Assembly: GCA_964386865.1 (NCBI GenBank)
Contig: CAYLUN010000007.1
Coordinates: 67,142 to 131,141 of the forward strand
DNA: 64,000 bases
Reading direction: 5' to 3'
Origin: CAYLUN01 sp964386865
GTDB taxonomy: Bacteria > Verrucomicrobiota > Kiritimatiellia > RFP12 > UBA1067
Made by a program: the position numbers and the translations under genes. Position 1 is the first letter of the stretch, and the number at the start of each line of letters is the position of its first letter. Positions 34,122 through 42,793 of the stretch are shown piece after piece. The notes beneath the pieces are model-generated. The model worked only from the letters and a program-made list of their open reading frames with translations. It did no database searches and was not told the origin of the DNA.

Positions 34122-36239
34122 ATGAAACACATCCTCACACGCCTCGCCGCCCTTCCCCGTGCCCTTACAGGCCATTTCCTTGCGATCAGCGGCCTCTTTC
34201 TCGCGATGTGTGCGGTTTTGATGCTTGCCGCAGTGGCTTCATCGTCCGGCCTGGGAGCGGAGGCTGTGACAGCTGATGTTGAGCGAGAGCTTCAGCAGTT
34301 CAATGTAGCGTGGTCTGCGAAACTCCCTCCGAGCGATCCGCGCTTTGGAGTCATCCGCGTACTCTCGCTACTTAAGTTGGACACCCCTGGGCTGGAGAAG
34401 GTGAAGGCGGCCGAGCAGGCGAGGCAATACGACGTGGCGGAGCAGGAGCTCTTTGCCTATTTCAAGCGCACGCGAAGCGCCAAGGCGCCTGTGAAAACCT
34501 TGGGTGCCCAGGAGCGGCTCCATGCGGATGATGCGCTTCGGCACTACTTCAGGGGCAACAAAGACGTGCATCCGCCTGTGTTTCGCGGCGCCAAGATCGA
34601 CTGGACAGGGCGGGCGTTTGTGGACGGGCAGGAGATCCATGACGGCGAGTGGTACTTGCAATTTCAGCGCCTCACGTGGTGGCCTGCTTTGGCCCAAGCC
34701 TATTCCGTGACCGCCGATGAGCGCTATTTTTACGAATGGCGCTACGAACTGGTCCGATGGGCGGAGGAGCTTCTGCCCTTTACCAAGAAGTCCCCCGGCT
34801 TTGTCTCACGCGGCATGGAGACCTGCAGCCGTTGCGTAGATCACATCACGGTGCTGCCGGCGATGCTCGGCTCGAAGCAATTCGATGCCAAGACGCTGCT
34901 CTATTTCTTGGCCAGCTTCCATGAGCAGGCTGACCACATCCCGCAGGTTTATGCCGGTCAGGGCAACCATCGGCTGAACGACTTGGCTCAGGTCTTCCGC
35001 AATGCGGTCGCCTTTCCCGAATTCAAGAAGTCCGAGGCCTGGAAGAACGATGCCCTGACTCTGCTGCCCAAGATGATGACCGACGCGGTCTACGACGATG
35101 GCATGAACAAGGAGCTGATCTTTAGCTATCACACCATGTACATCGGGCTATTCGTCGATGCCTATAACCTGTTTCGCCAGTATGGCTACGAGACCTATCT
35201 GCCGTCCGACTATTATCCGCGGCTTCTGAAGATGGCGGAGATCTATGCGCTGCAGTCGTTCCCCGACTTCACGGTCTGCCAGTTCGGCGATGGCTGGAAG
35301 AAGGGTGATGCCGGCTTTGTCTTCCGGCGGACGCTGGCGCCGTTTGCCGCCGACATCCCGTATTACGACTACATGGTTTCCGGCGGCAAGAAGGGGAGTC
35401 CGCCGACGCGGCGCAATGCGGCCTATCCGGAAAGCGGCTTCTATTTCTTCAGGTCTGCGTGGAACTCGAACGCCGTCTTCATGCCGCTCAAGTGCGGGGC
35501 GACGGCCGAATGGCACAACCAGCCAGACAACGGGACCTTTGAGCTGTTTGCTTATGGCCGGAATCTGATGACCGACTCGGGGTGCTATTTGTATGGCAGC
35601 TCGTCGCCGGAGGAACAGCGCTGGCGGGCCTGGTTCCGTAACACGAAAGCGCATCAGACCCTGACGCTGGATAATCGCGACATCAGCTGCAAGCCGGCGT
35701 GCATCCTGTGGAGCGAGGCCACCAACCTCATCGCGCTGGTGGTGGAGAACCAGAGCACTGCCGGACTCAAGCACCGCCGCACCGTGCTCTTCGTCGACAG
35801 CCGCACCTTCCTGATTCACGACGAGGCGATCGGCAGTGATGCCGGCAGCGTGCGCGTCCACTTCCAGCTGGCGCCCTGCAAGGCTGAGATACAGGGCCTC
35901 GTCGCGCGAACCTGCTACGACTCGGGCGCGAATCTGCTTGTGAAGACATTTGGCCTCGGACAAGAAGTGGGTCTTGAGCAGGAGGAGGGGTGGATTTCCT
36001 ACACCATCGCAAAGAAAGAGTCGCGGCCCGCCTGGAGCTGGAAGATCAACAAAGCGGCCGGGGACGCTCAGGTTGCCTTCCTGACCGCGCTCGTTCCTTA
36101 TCGGGAAGGCGAAGCTCCGAATGAGGTGGAGGCCTCTTTGAAGGCGGAAGGGGAGGTGCGTCGCTTCACCTTGAAGGTGGGGCCGACCACGCGCACGATA
36201 CGGCTGGATCTGCCACAGAAGACCGCTCAGGTTGAGTAG
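34122..36239 (+). CDS. Heparinase II/III-like polysaccharide lyase (PL12/PL15/PL21-type)
   Basis: An exported enzyme of 705 residues with an (alpha/alpha) toroid followed by an anti-parallel beta-sheet region. It cleaves uronate-containing polysaccharides by beta-elimination. The helical part shows TWWPALAQAYSVT, YEWRYELVRWAEE and the Tyr-His segment LIFSYHTMYIG (His337). The heparinase II/III core AEWHNQPDNGTFELFAYGRNL with DSGCY carries His465. These residues fit the lyase Tyr/His arrangement, but substrate (heparan sulfate, alginate or other) is open. ATG 34122 is chosen since it begins MKHILT like the gene before; an in-frame GTG (34107) is possible. The adjacent sulfatases suggest a sulfated uronate-bearing glycan. 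Confidence 0.82.
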   Translation: MKHILTRLAALPRALTGHFLAISGLFLAMCAVLMLAAVASSSGLGAEAVTADVERELQQFNVAWSAKLPPSDPRFGVIRVLSLLKLDTPGLEKVKAAEQARQYDVAEQELFAYFKRTRSAKAPVKTLGAQERLHADDALRHYFRGNKDVHPPVFRGAKIDWTGRAFVDGQEIHDGEWYLQFQRLTWWPALAQAYSVTADERYFYEWRYELVRWAEELLPFTKKSPGFVSRGMETCSRCVDHITVLPAMLGSKQFDAKTLLYFLASFHEQADHIPQVYAGQGNHRLNDLAQVFRNAVAFPEFKKSEAWKNDALTLLPKMMTDAVYDDGMNKELIFSYHTMYIGLFVDAYNLFRQYGYETYLPSDYYPRLLKMAEIYALQSFPDFTVCQFGDGWKKGDAGFVFRRTLAPFAADIPYYDYMVSGGKKGSPPTRRNAAYPESGFYFFRSAWNSNAVFMPLKCGATAEWHNQPDNGTFELFAYGRNLMTDSGCYLYGSSSPEEQRWRAWFRNTKAHQTLTLDNRDISCKPACILWSEATNLIALVVENQSTAGLKHRRTVLFVDSRTFLIHDEAIGSDAGSVRVHFQLAPCKAEIQGLVARTCYDSGANLLVKTFGLGQEVGLEQEEGWISYTIAKKESRPAWSWKINKAAGDAQVAFLTALVPYREGEAPNEVEASLKAEGEVRRFTLKVGPTTRTIRLDLPQKTAQVE

Positions 36240-36286
36240 GGGGACGTGTTGCAAACGGTTCGCGCGCGACGCCCCGCAAAGGGGGG

Positions 36287-36316
36287 TTGACTTGCTTCGT
36301 CCCCGCGCCCCATAAT
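36287..36316 (+). promoter_or_regulatory. Sigma-70-type promoter for the flavin/iron-sulfur complex genes
   Basis: TTGACT (36287-36292) and CATAAT (36311-36316) each match the -35 and -10 consensus at five of six positions with an 18-base spacer. Transcription would begin near 36323. An ATG at 36315 overlaps the -10 box, so the first gene must start later, in agreement with ATG 36438. The rest of the 36240-36437 gap holds only a small CCCC-GCAAA-GGGG stem (about 36272-36284) and no gene. Confidence 0.58.
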
Positions 36317-36437
36317 GGGTGCCAATCATGGTGGAATTTGTCAGGTTCGCGCCGCAGGGGCGTGGCGGGAATTCCAGGGGGCACCTGCGGGATGCGCGCG
36401 AAGAGCAAGAACAACCCATGCGTCGGAGGCCGGTGAG

Positions 36438-38846
36438 ATGAGCGGCGCCCCGATCGCCACACCGGATCCCGCCTCTGCCCAGTGGGTCGATGAGCTGGTC
36501 AAGCGCGTCGGCTCCACGCCCGACAAGGTGGTTCCGATTCTGCAGGGGATTCAGGAGCGTTTCCGCTACCTTCCCGAGGCGCTGCTGCAGCACGTCTGCC
36601 AGACCACCGAGATCTCTCCGGCCGACCTGACCGGCGTCGCGACCTTTTACTCCCAGTTCCGCCATAAACCGGCGGGGCTGCACTCGGTCAAGGTCTGCGT
36701 CGGGACCGCCTGCCACGTCAAAGGCGCCGGCGCGGTCTACGACGCCCTGGCCCGTCACCTGGCGTGCAAAGAGGGCGAGGACACCGACCCTCAGGGCGTG
36801 TTCACCATCGAGAAGGTGGCGTGCCTGGGCTGCTGCACGCTGGCGCCGGTGGTTCAGATCGACTCGATCATTTACGGACACGTCACGCCGGCGACGGCGC
36901 CTGACATGCTGAAGAAGTTCCTCGAGCAGCACAAAGACAAGGCTTCCGCCCCGGACCACTCGCAGAGCGGCGCTCAGGACTCCGGAGAGATCCGCATCGG
37001 CCTGGGTTCCTGCTGCGTGGCGGGCGGCAGCGCAGGCGTCTTCCAGACCGCGCTGGACACGGTTAAGGATCTTGGCATTCCGGCCCGGGTCAAGCAGGTC
37101 GGATGCGCGGGCATGTGCCACCGCACGCCGCTGATGGAGATCGTGCACACCCAGGCGGGCACGTCGTCCTTTTATGCGAACGTCAAGCCCGCTGACGTCG
37201 CGCGGATCATCCGGCGCTCGTTCAAGCCGCCGTCGCTGGAAGGGCGGCTGAAAGCGTGGCTCCAGAACCACGTCGGCGAGCTGTTCGCGCCGCAGGCTGA
37301 ACAGCCGTCGCGGCCCCAGCTCGACCTGGACTTGCGTGACAAGCCCGTGGCCGATTTCCTGGGCAAGCAGGTCCGCATCGCCACCGAGCACTACGGCCAG
37401 CTCAACCCCGTTGACCTCGAGGAGTATCTCCGGCACGGCGGCTTTGAGGCGTTCAAGGCGTGCCTGGCTTCCTCTTCGCCGCAGGAGGTCATCGCGCGCG
37501 TCCTCGCGGCCGGCCTGCGCGGCCGCGGCGGAGCGGGGTTCCCCACCGGCCTGAAGTGGCAGCGGGTCCGGGAGAGCAACGGCGCCAAGGTGTACATCAT
37601 CTGCAACGGCGACGAGGGCGACCCGGGCGCCTTCATGGATCGCATGCTGCTGGAGTCCTTCCCGTACCGGGTCATCGAGGGCATGCTCATCGCCGCCTTT
37701 GCGGTGGGGGCGGGCGAGGGGCTCTTCTACATCCGCGCGGAGTATCCGCTGGCCCTGGTCCGGGTTCGCGCGGCGCTCGCGAAGTGCCGCGCGCGCGGCC
37801 TGCTGGGGCCGAACATCCTGGGCTCGGCCTTCTCCATCGACTTCGACATCAAGGAGGGGGCTGGCGCCTTTGTCTGCGGCGAGGAGACCGCCCTGATCCG
37901 CTCGATCGAGGGCGCCCGGGGCATGCCGCGCCTGCGGCCGCCCTATCCGGCGCAGCGGGGCCTCTGGGGCCTGCCCACGCTGATCAACAACTGCGAGACC
38001 TTTGCCTCCGTGCCTTGGATCCTGAGCAATGGCCCGGAGCGCTTCCGCGCCATCGGCACGGCCCGGAGCGCCGGAACCAAGGTCTTCTCGCTGACCGGCA
38101 AGATCCGCCACGGCGGCCTGATCGAGGTGCCCATGGGGGTGACCCTGCGCGAGATCGTCGAGCAGATCGGCGGCGGCATCGCCGGAGAGCGGGCGTTCAA
38201 GGCCGTGCAGATCGGCGGGCCCTCCGGTGGCTGCATCCCCGCCGAGCACGCCGACCTGCCCGTGGACTTCGAGGCGCTGACGGGCGCGGGGGCCATGATG
38301 GGCTCCGGCGGCCTGGTGGTGCTCGACGAGCGCGACTGCATGGTGGACATCGCGCGCTACTTCCTGACCTTTACGCAGAGCCAGTCCTGCGGCCGCTGCA
38401 CCTTCTGCCGGGTCGGCACGCGGCGCATGCTGGATATACTGGACCGCATCTGCGTGGGCAAGGGCGCCGCAGGCGACATCGAGCGGCTCGAAGAGCTGGC
38501 GCATAGCGTGGCAGGCGCCAGCCTGTGCGGGCTGGGCCGGACCGCACCGAACCCCGTCCTGTCCACGCTCCGCTACTTCAGGGGCGAGTACGAGGCGCAC
38601 CTGCACGGGAGCTGCCCGGCGGGAAAGTGCCACGCCCTGATCGCGTACACCATCACCGACGCCTGCATCGGCTGCACCCTCTGCGCGCAGACCTGCCCTG
38701 TCGCGGCCATCCCCTTCACGCCGCACGAGCGGCACGCCATCGACGACGCGGCCTGCGTGCGCTGCGACATGTGCCGCGGCGGCTGCCCCACGGGCGCCAT
38801 CAAGATCGTCACCGGGAGCGAAAGGGGGCGGCTGTGCCCACACTGA
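36438..38846 (+). CDS. NuoE-NuoF fusion: NADH-binding flavin/iron-sulfur subunit of a soluble complex (HydB/StnB-like)
   Basis: A cytoplasmic protein of 802 residues. Residues ~15-165 are NuoE-like with [2Fe-2S] cysteines C87, C92, C129 and C133. Residues ~183-260 form a second thioredoxin-like [2Fe-2S] domain (GSCCVAGG, GCAGMC). From ~310 comes NuoF: the FMN/NADH-binding GLRGRGGAGFPTGLKW, GDEGDPGAFMDR, and the [4Fe-4S] motif SCGRCTFCRVGTRRM. The C-terminus holds two [4Fe-4S] ferredoxin sites (CIGCTLCAQTCP, CVRCDMCRGGCP). HydB of bifurcating hydrogenases and StnB have the last three parts; here the E subunit is fused on too. GGAGG precedes the ATG. It overlaps its partner gene by 13 bases. 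It likely passes electrons between NADH and ferredoxin; not membrane complex I, as no membrane subunits are present. Confidence 0.88.
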   Translation: MSGAPIATPDPASAQWVDELVKRVGSTPDKVVPILQGIQERFRYLPEALLQHVCQTTEISPADLTGVATFYSQFRHKPAGLHSVKVCVGTACHVKGAGAVYDALARHLACKEGEDTDPQGVFTIEKVACLGCCTLAPVVQIDSIIYGHVTPATAPDMLKKFLEQHKDKASAPDHSQSGAQDSGEIRIGLGSCCVAGGSAGVFQTALDTVKDLGIPARVKQVGCAGMCHRTPLMEIVHTQAGTSSFYANVKPADVARIIRRSFKPPSLEGRLKAWLQNHVGELFAPQAEQPSRPQLDLDLRDKPVADFLGKQVRIATEHYGQLNPVDLEEYLRHGGFEAFKACLASSSPQEVIARVLAAGLRGRGGAGFPTGLKWQRVRESNGAKVYIICNGDEGDPGAFMDRMLLESFPYRVIEGMLIAAFAVGAGEGLFYIRAEYPLALVRVRAALAKCRARGLLGPNILGSAFSIDFDIKEGAGAFVCGEETALIRSIEGARGMPRLRPPYPAQRGLWGLPTLINNCETFASVPWILSNGPERFRAIGTARSAGTKVFSLTGKIRHGGLIEVPMGVTLREIVEQIGGGIAGERAFKAVQIGGPSGGCIPAEHADLPVDFEALTGAGAMMGSGGLVVLDERDCMVDIARYFLTFTQSQSCGRCTFCRVGTRRMLDILDRICVGKGAAGDIERLEELAHSVAGASLCGLGRTAPNPVLSTLRYFRGEYEAHLHGSCPAGKCHALIAYTITDACIGCTLCAQTCPVAAIPFTPHERHAIDDAACVRCDMCRGGCPTGAIKIVTGSERGRLCPH

Positions 38847-40417
38847 CCATCGACAGCGCGGTCGTCGCCTTTGAGCCGGGCGAGACCATCCTGCAGGCCG
38901 CGGCGCGGGCCGGCGTCGCGATCCCGACGCTGTGCAGCTTCGAGGGGATCGATCCGCCCACCTCCTGCTACGTGTGCGTGGTCAAGATCCAGGGCAAGGG
39001 CGCTCTGGCGCCCGCTTGCGCAACCCTGGCCGAAGCGGGCATGGTCGTGGAGAGCGGCTCCGACGAGGTGCGCCGCTACCGCCGGAGGGCGCTCGAGCTG
39101 CTGATGAGCGAGCACGCGGGCGACTGCGAAGGCCCGTGCCGGCGCATCTGTCCGGCGGACCTGGACATTCCGCTCATGGCCCGGCACATCGCGGCCGGCG
39201 ATCTGGGCGCCGCGGCTCGCACCGTCCGCGAGCGACTCGCCCTGCCCGGCGTCTTGGGCTGCGTCTGTCCCGCGCCCTGTCAGAAAGGGTGCGTCCGCGC
39301 GCCGCTCGACGGCGCGGTCTCGATCCGCGACCTCCACAAGGGCGTGGCGGAAGCGGCGCTGGCCGCCGCTGCAGCGGCGGCGCCACACGCGGCCCCTGCT
39401 TCGGGAACGCGAGTCACAGTCATCGGCGCCGGTCCGGCCGGGCTCTCCTGCGCATATTATCTCTCGCTGCTGGGCCATGCCTGCACGCTTGTGGACGAGC
39501 GCGAGGAGCCGGGCGGCATGCTGCGCTACGGTGTTGACCGCAAGGTGCTGCCGCTGTCGGTTCTGGATCAGGAGGTCGCCGTGATCCGCTCCTTGGGCGT
39601 GGCGTTTCGGATGGGGTGCAGGATCGGCGACCAGCACGCCCTCGACGAGCTGCGCCAGCGGTCCGACGCGGTGGTCTTCGCCACCGGGGCGCAGGCGCCT
39701 GACCGGCCCTGGCCCTTCGCGCTCCAGGCGTCAGCCAAGGGGATTGCGGTCGACGGCCACACCTTTGCGACGGGCAGCAGCGGCGTCTTTGCCTGCGGCG
39801 GCGCGATCGCGGTCTGCCGCATGGCGGTGCGGGCCGTGGGGCAGGGGCGGCTGGCCGCCGAGTCGGCGCACCGCTTCCTGACCCGCAGCGCCGTCGGCGC
39901 GGCCCACTCCCATCGCTTCGACTCCCACTTGGGCAAGCTGGACGCCGAGGCGCTCCAGCAGTTCGCCTCCACCGACCTCGCCTCCCTTCCTGCTGGCGCG
40001 GGCAAGGCCGCCTCATTTCCCGCCGACCTCGTCGCGGCCGCTGGCCGCTGCCTGCAGTGCGACTGCGGCAAGAAGCTCGACTGCGCCCTGCGCGCCTATG
40101 CGCACGAGTACGAAATCAACCGCGACCAGTACAAGACCGGCGCGCGCAAGCCCGTGAGGCGGACGCGCTACGCCAGCGGGTTGGTGCACGAGCCCGGCAA
40201 GTGCATCGACTGCGGCCGGTGCGTCGGCATCACCGCCGCGGAGCACATCCGGCCGGGACTGACCTTCGGCAACCGCGGCTTCGACGTCACGGTGAAAGCC
40301 CCCTTCGGCGCGGAGCTGGACGCCGCCATGGGCAGCGCGCTTGAGCGCTGCGTCGCCGCCTGTCCCGTGGGCGCGCTGTGGAACATGAGCGGAGCGAATG
40401 GGGCAGATGGGCCGTAG
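38834..40417 (+). CDS. NuoG-like [2Fe-2S] protein fused to a shortened GltD/NfnB-like flavoprotein (StnC-like partner)
   Basis: 527 residues from GTG 38834, which follows AAAGGGGG. Residues 1-95 are a NuoG-type [2Fe-2S] domain (C34, C45, C48, C62; LMSEHAGDC). Then comes the cysteine-rich lead of GltD/NfnB proteins (CEGPCRRICPADLDIP, CVCPAPCQKGC) and an FAD Rossmann fold (VIGAGPAGLSCAYYLSLLG at ~196, GGMLRYGV). GltD proteins then carry an NAD(P)-binding domain with a GGGNTAMD-like motif. Here FATGAQ runs within ~40 residues into TGSSGVFACGGAI, so that domain is absent. The C-terminus returns to NuoG-like ferredoxin sequence (GKCIDCGRC, ACPVGAL) with fewer cysteines. Without NAD(P) binding it may serve only for electron transfer, or use a different acceptor. 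Confidence 0.75.
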   Translation: MPTLTIDSAVVAFEPGETILQAAARAGVAIPTLCSFEGIDPPTSCYVCVVKIQGKGALAPACATLAEAGMVVESGSDEVRRYRRRALELLMSEHAGDCEGPCRRICPADLDIPLMARHIAAGDLGAAARTVRERLALPGVLGCVCPAPCQKGCVRAPLDGAVSIRDLHKGVAEAALAAAAAAAPHAAPASGTRVTVIGAGPAGLSCAYYLSLLGHACTLVDEREEPGGMLRYGVDRKVLPLSVLDQEVAVIRSLGVAFRMGCRIGDQHALDELRQRSDAVVFATGAQAPDRPWPFALQASAKGIAVDGHTFATGSSGVFACGGAIAVCRMAVRAVGQGRLAAESAHRFLTRSAVGAAHSHRFDSHLGKLDAEALQQFASTDLASLPAGAGKAASFPADLVAAAGRCLQCDCGKKLDCALRAYAHEYEINRDQYKTGARKPVRRTRYASGLVHEPGKCIDCGRCVGITAAEHIRPGLTFGNRGFDVTVKAPFGAELDAAMGSALERCVAACPVGALWNMSGANGADGP

Positions 40418-40423
40418 GCGATA

Positions 40424-40482
40424 CAGGGGACGTATAAGGACGTGTCGTCTTGGACTCAGTCGCACAGGTCTTTGTCCCCCTG
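40424..40482. terminator. Inverted repeat between convergent genes, possible shared terminator
   Basis: CAGGGGAC (40424-40431) pairs with GTCCCCCTG (40474-40482) apart from one extra base, across a 42-base loop. It occupies the short gap between the convergent flavoprotein and HzsA-like genes. No T-run follows. It may instead be a dispersed repeat. Confidence 0.3.
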
Positions 40483-40483
40483 C

Positions 40484-42605
40484 TCACATCAGCGGAATCG
40501 GGACGATCTCTCCGGCGGCCTGGCGCTCGATCGCCGCATCGTGGCCGAAGAACAGCATGTTGGAATCCATCCACACAATCAGCCGGCGCCACTCGCCGTC
40601 GCTCAGCGTCACGTCATGGTGGCCCGCTTTCAGCAGGCGGTAGAGCTTGGAGGCCCGCGCGCCAAACTGGCCGGGCACGGTGTACGGCTCGGTCCAGTAG
40701 TAGTTGTCATAGACGTGCACGTAAGGCCGTAGCGCGTTGAAGGACGTATAGAAATGGTTCTTCTCCTTCTTCCAATCTCCAGCGCACAAGTCCGGCGCCT
40801 TTTTGCCCTGCGCACGCGACTGGACGTGGCACTGGACGCATTTGGCTTCCAAGAGCGGCTGAATCAGACGCGGGTAGCTGAAGGGATTGGCTCCTTCCGG
40901 CTCCGGCGCAATGGCCGACGGCTGGCGCTTCATGGCCAGCGGCTGTCCCGCTGGCAGCGGGGCGCCGACGCGCTGGTCGTGACAGCCGTTGCACATCAGC
41001 TGTTCGCCTGGCGCGGTGTATGTCACGCTGCGCATGCCCTGCAGCGCCGTCCCGTCCGCCGTCAGCGACTGAAAGAGGATCGGCACGTTGACCGGCACCG
41101 TAAAATAGGCGCTGCCGTCGCTCTCCACCGGCACCGTTCCCAAACAGGCCTTCGCGCCCTTCTGGTGGCCCGCGCCGATGCGCGGGCGCGATTCGAGCGG
41201 CTCGGTTTTCGGCAGCACCTGCCAGATGCGCAGCTGCGTGATCGGCTCGCCCTGCGGCAGCGGGCGCCGGCTGTTGTAGACGTTGCGGACGCCGACCACG
41301 GCGGTCTTGGGCAGCCGGTCTTTCGGCAGGGCGCTCTGCGGCTTCCCCTGCGCGTCGGGCGGCAGCCCGACCAGCGTCCCGTGTGGCACGACAGACGGCT
41401 TTGGCCGTGCCATCAGCGGCTGCGGGCTCAGGCACGAAATGCGCGGGTTGCGGTAAAGCACGTCGCGGTTGCCAAAAACATCCAGCAGCACGATGGCGTA
41501 GTTGCGCGCAGCGAGATCGACCGGCTTCCCGTACTGGTCTGAGGCGTCGCCATCGTAGACACACACGTAGTACTTGTCGGAGAGCGGGTACGGCGACGCG
41601 TACTTGGCCGTGCGCTGCCCCAGGCCGATTTCCGCCTCCACGAAGAGCTGATCGGGCGTCACGCGCTTCACCTGCGCCATCTGGTCGTCGTCCGGAATGC
41701 GCGGGTCATAAACAACGATCGAGCCGCGCGACTCGGTGTGATGTCCGATGGCCAAGGCGGAGTAGAGGTGCGACCCTGGAATCGCGCGCAGATCCATGAC
41801 GGCGTTCGGGTAGTTGTGGATCGAGGCGTGCGTGTTGCCGCCAATCGCCCGGGCATCACGGCCATCCGGGTAGACGATCCACGGGTGGTGCGCCTGCAAG
41901 GCCCCGCGGTCCACATAATCCCAGCGCGTGTAAATCACCATCCCGGCGTGATCCACGCTGGGCATCCACTCATTGGTCTCATGCGGGCTGAGACGCGTCA
42001 TGTCGCTGCCGTCTGCCAGCATGGAAAAGAGCGTAAAGCTGGGCTTCGGCACCGGGTGGCAGCGTCCGAAGCCGCCGCGCCGTTCCGAAGCGAACAGGAT
42101 CCGTCCGCTGGGCAGCCAGCACGGGAAGAGGTCGTTCACCGGGCCTCGGGTCAGCTGCGTCAGGCCCGACCCGTCCGCCTTCACGCGGTAGATGTGGAAG
42201 CAGCTCTTCTCCGTCCAGACGCGATCCGGGCGCTCGCCGTCGGTGTAGCAGAAGAGAATCTCCTGCCCATCAAAGGAGACCTCTGGGGCGATAAATCCGC
42301 CGCGGTCTGAGAGGGCGCCGTTCAGCAAATCGCGGGCAACCGGCTGATCGCTGAAGGGGTTTTCGAGCACGAAGAGCCCGTTGCCGGCGAGCGCGCGGCC
42401 GCGCGACGCGTTGAAGCCGAAATATTGGTCAATGATGTGGTTCCCATACTGGTTCTCGTCGGTCAGCAGGGCCTCGCGCGTCACAAATACGAGGCGCGGG
42501 ATCTTCTTGAGAAGCGACACGGTACTCCCGTTCAAACTCTTCCTGCCCGGCTTGAACAAACGAGACCGCGCACAGCACGACGCCGAGTGTTAGCTTCATT
42601 CCCAT
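40484..42605 (-). CDS. HzsA-related diheme c-type cytochrome, probable frameshift just after the signal peptide
   Basis: The main frame (from TTG 42559) gives 691 residues that resemble the 19779-23012 protein: IDQYFGFNA, a TolB-like propeller (FPCWLPSGRILFASERRGG, TRWDYVDRG), VPVESDGSAYFTVPV, and heme sites CNGCH and CVQCH. FGARASKLYRLL near the end is shared. It has no N-terminal lectin-like domain. The main frame lacks a signal, but in another frame an ATG at 42599 (or 42605) encodes a clean one, MKLTLGVVLCAVSFVQA-GQEEFEREYRV, which soon runs into a TGA. One indel near 42500-42530 would join the two. As written, the heme protein could not reach the periplasm where c-hemes are attached. It lies downstream of the giant PATR gene. 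Confidence 0.8.
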
Positions 42606-42726
42606 GTTCGTCCCATATGTAGGCCCGCCTTAAAGGCCAGACTCTTCTCGGCAATAATAGGCTAGCGTCAGCTCGGCCTTCGAAGAGAGGTCGCCCACCC
42701 GCCGTTTCTGTCAGGCCATCGTGAAA

Positions 42727-42769
42727 CGAGAGGCGCCCCATCAGGCGACGAGCCGGGGGGCGCCTCTCG
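42727..42769 (-). terminator. Strong hairpin after the giant PATR gene
   Basis: Perfect 13-base arms, CGAGAGGCGCCCC (42727-42739) and GGGGCGCCTCTCG (42757-42769), with a 17-base loop, lie 25 bases past the PATR stop on the minus strand. Only TTT follows on that strand, so the U-tract is short, but the stem is the strongest intergenic structure seen in the window. Confidence 0.6.
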
Positions 42770-42793
42770 GTGTGGCCGTGCGTTCCCGGAGGG

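Noticed and set aside
35148..38843. A 1231-codon open frame on the minus strand
   Set aside because: It covers the lyase end, the promoter and the NuoE-NuoF fusion on the opposite strand, so it cannot be real alongside them; no motifs.
36438..40417. Interpretation as respiratory complex I genes
   Set aside because: No membrane subunits, NuoE and NuoF are fused with ferredoxin domains, and the partner carries a GltD-like flavin domain; a soluble complex is far more likely.
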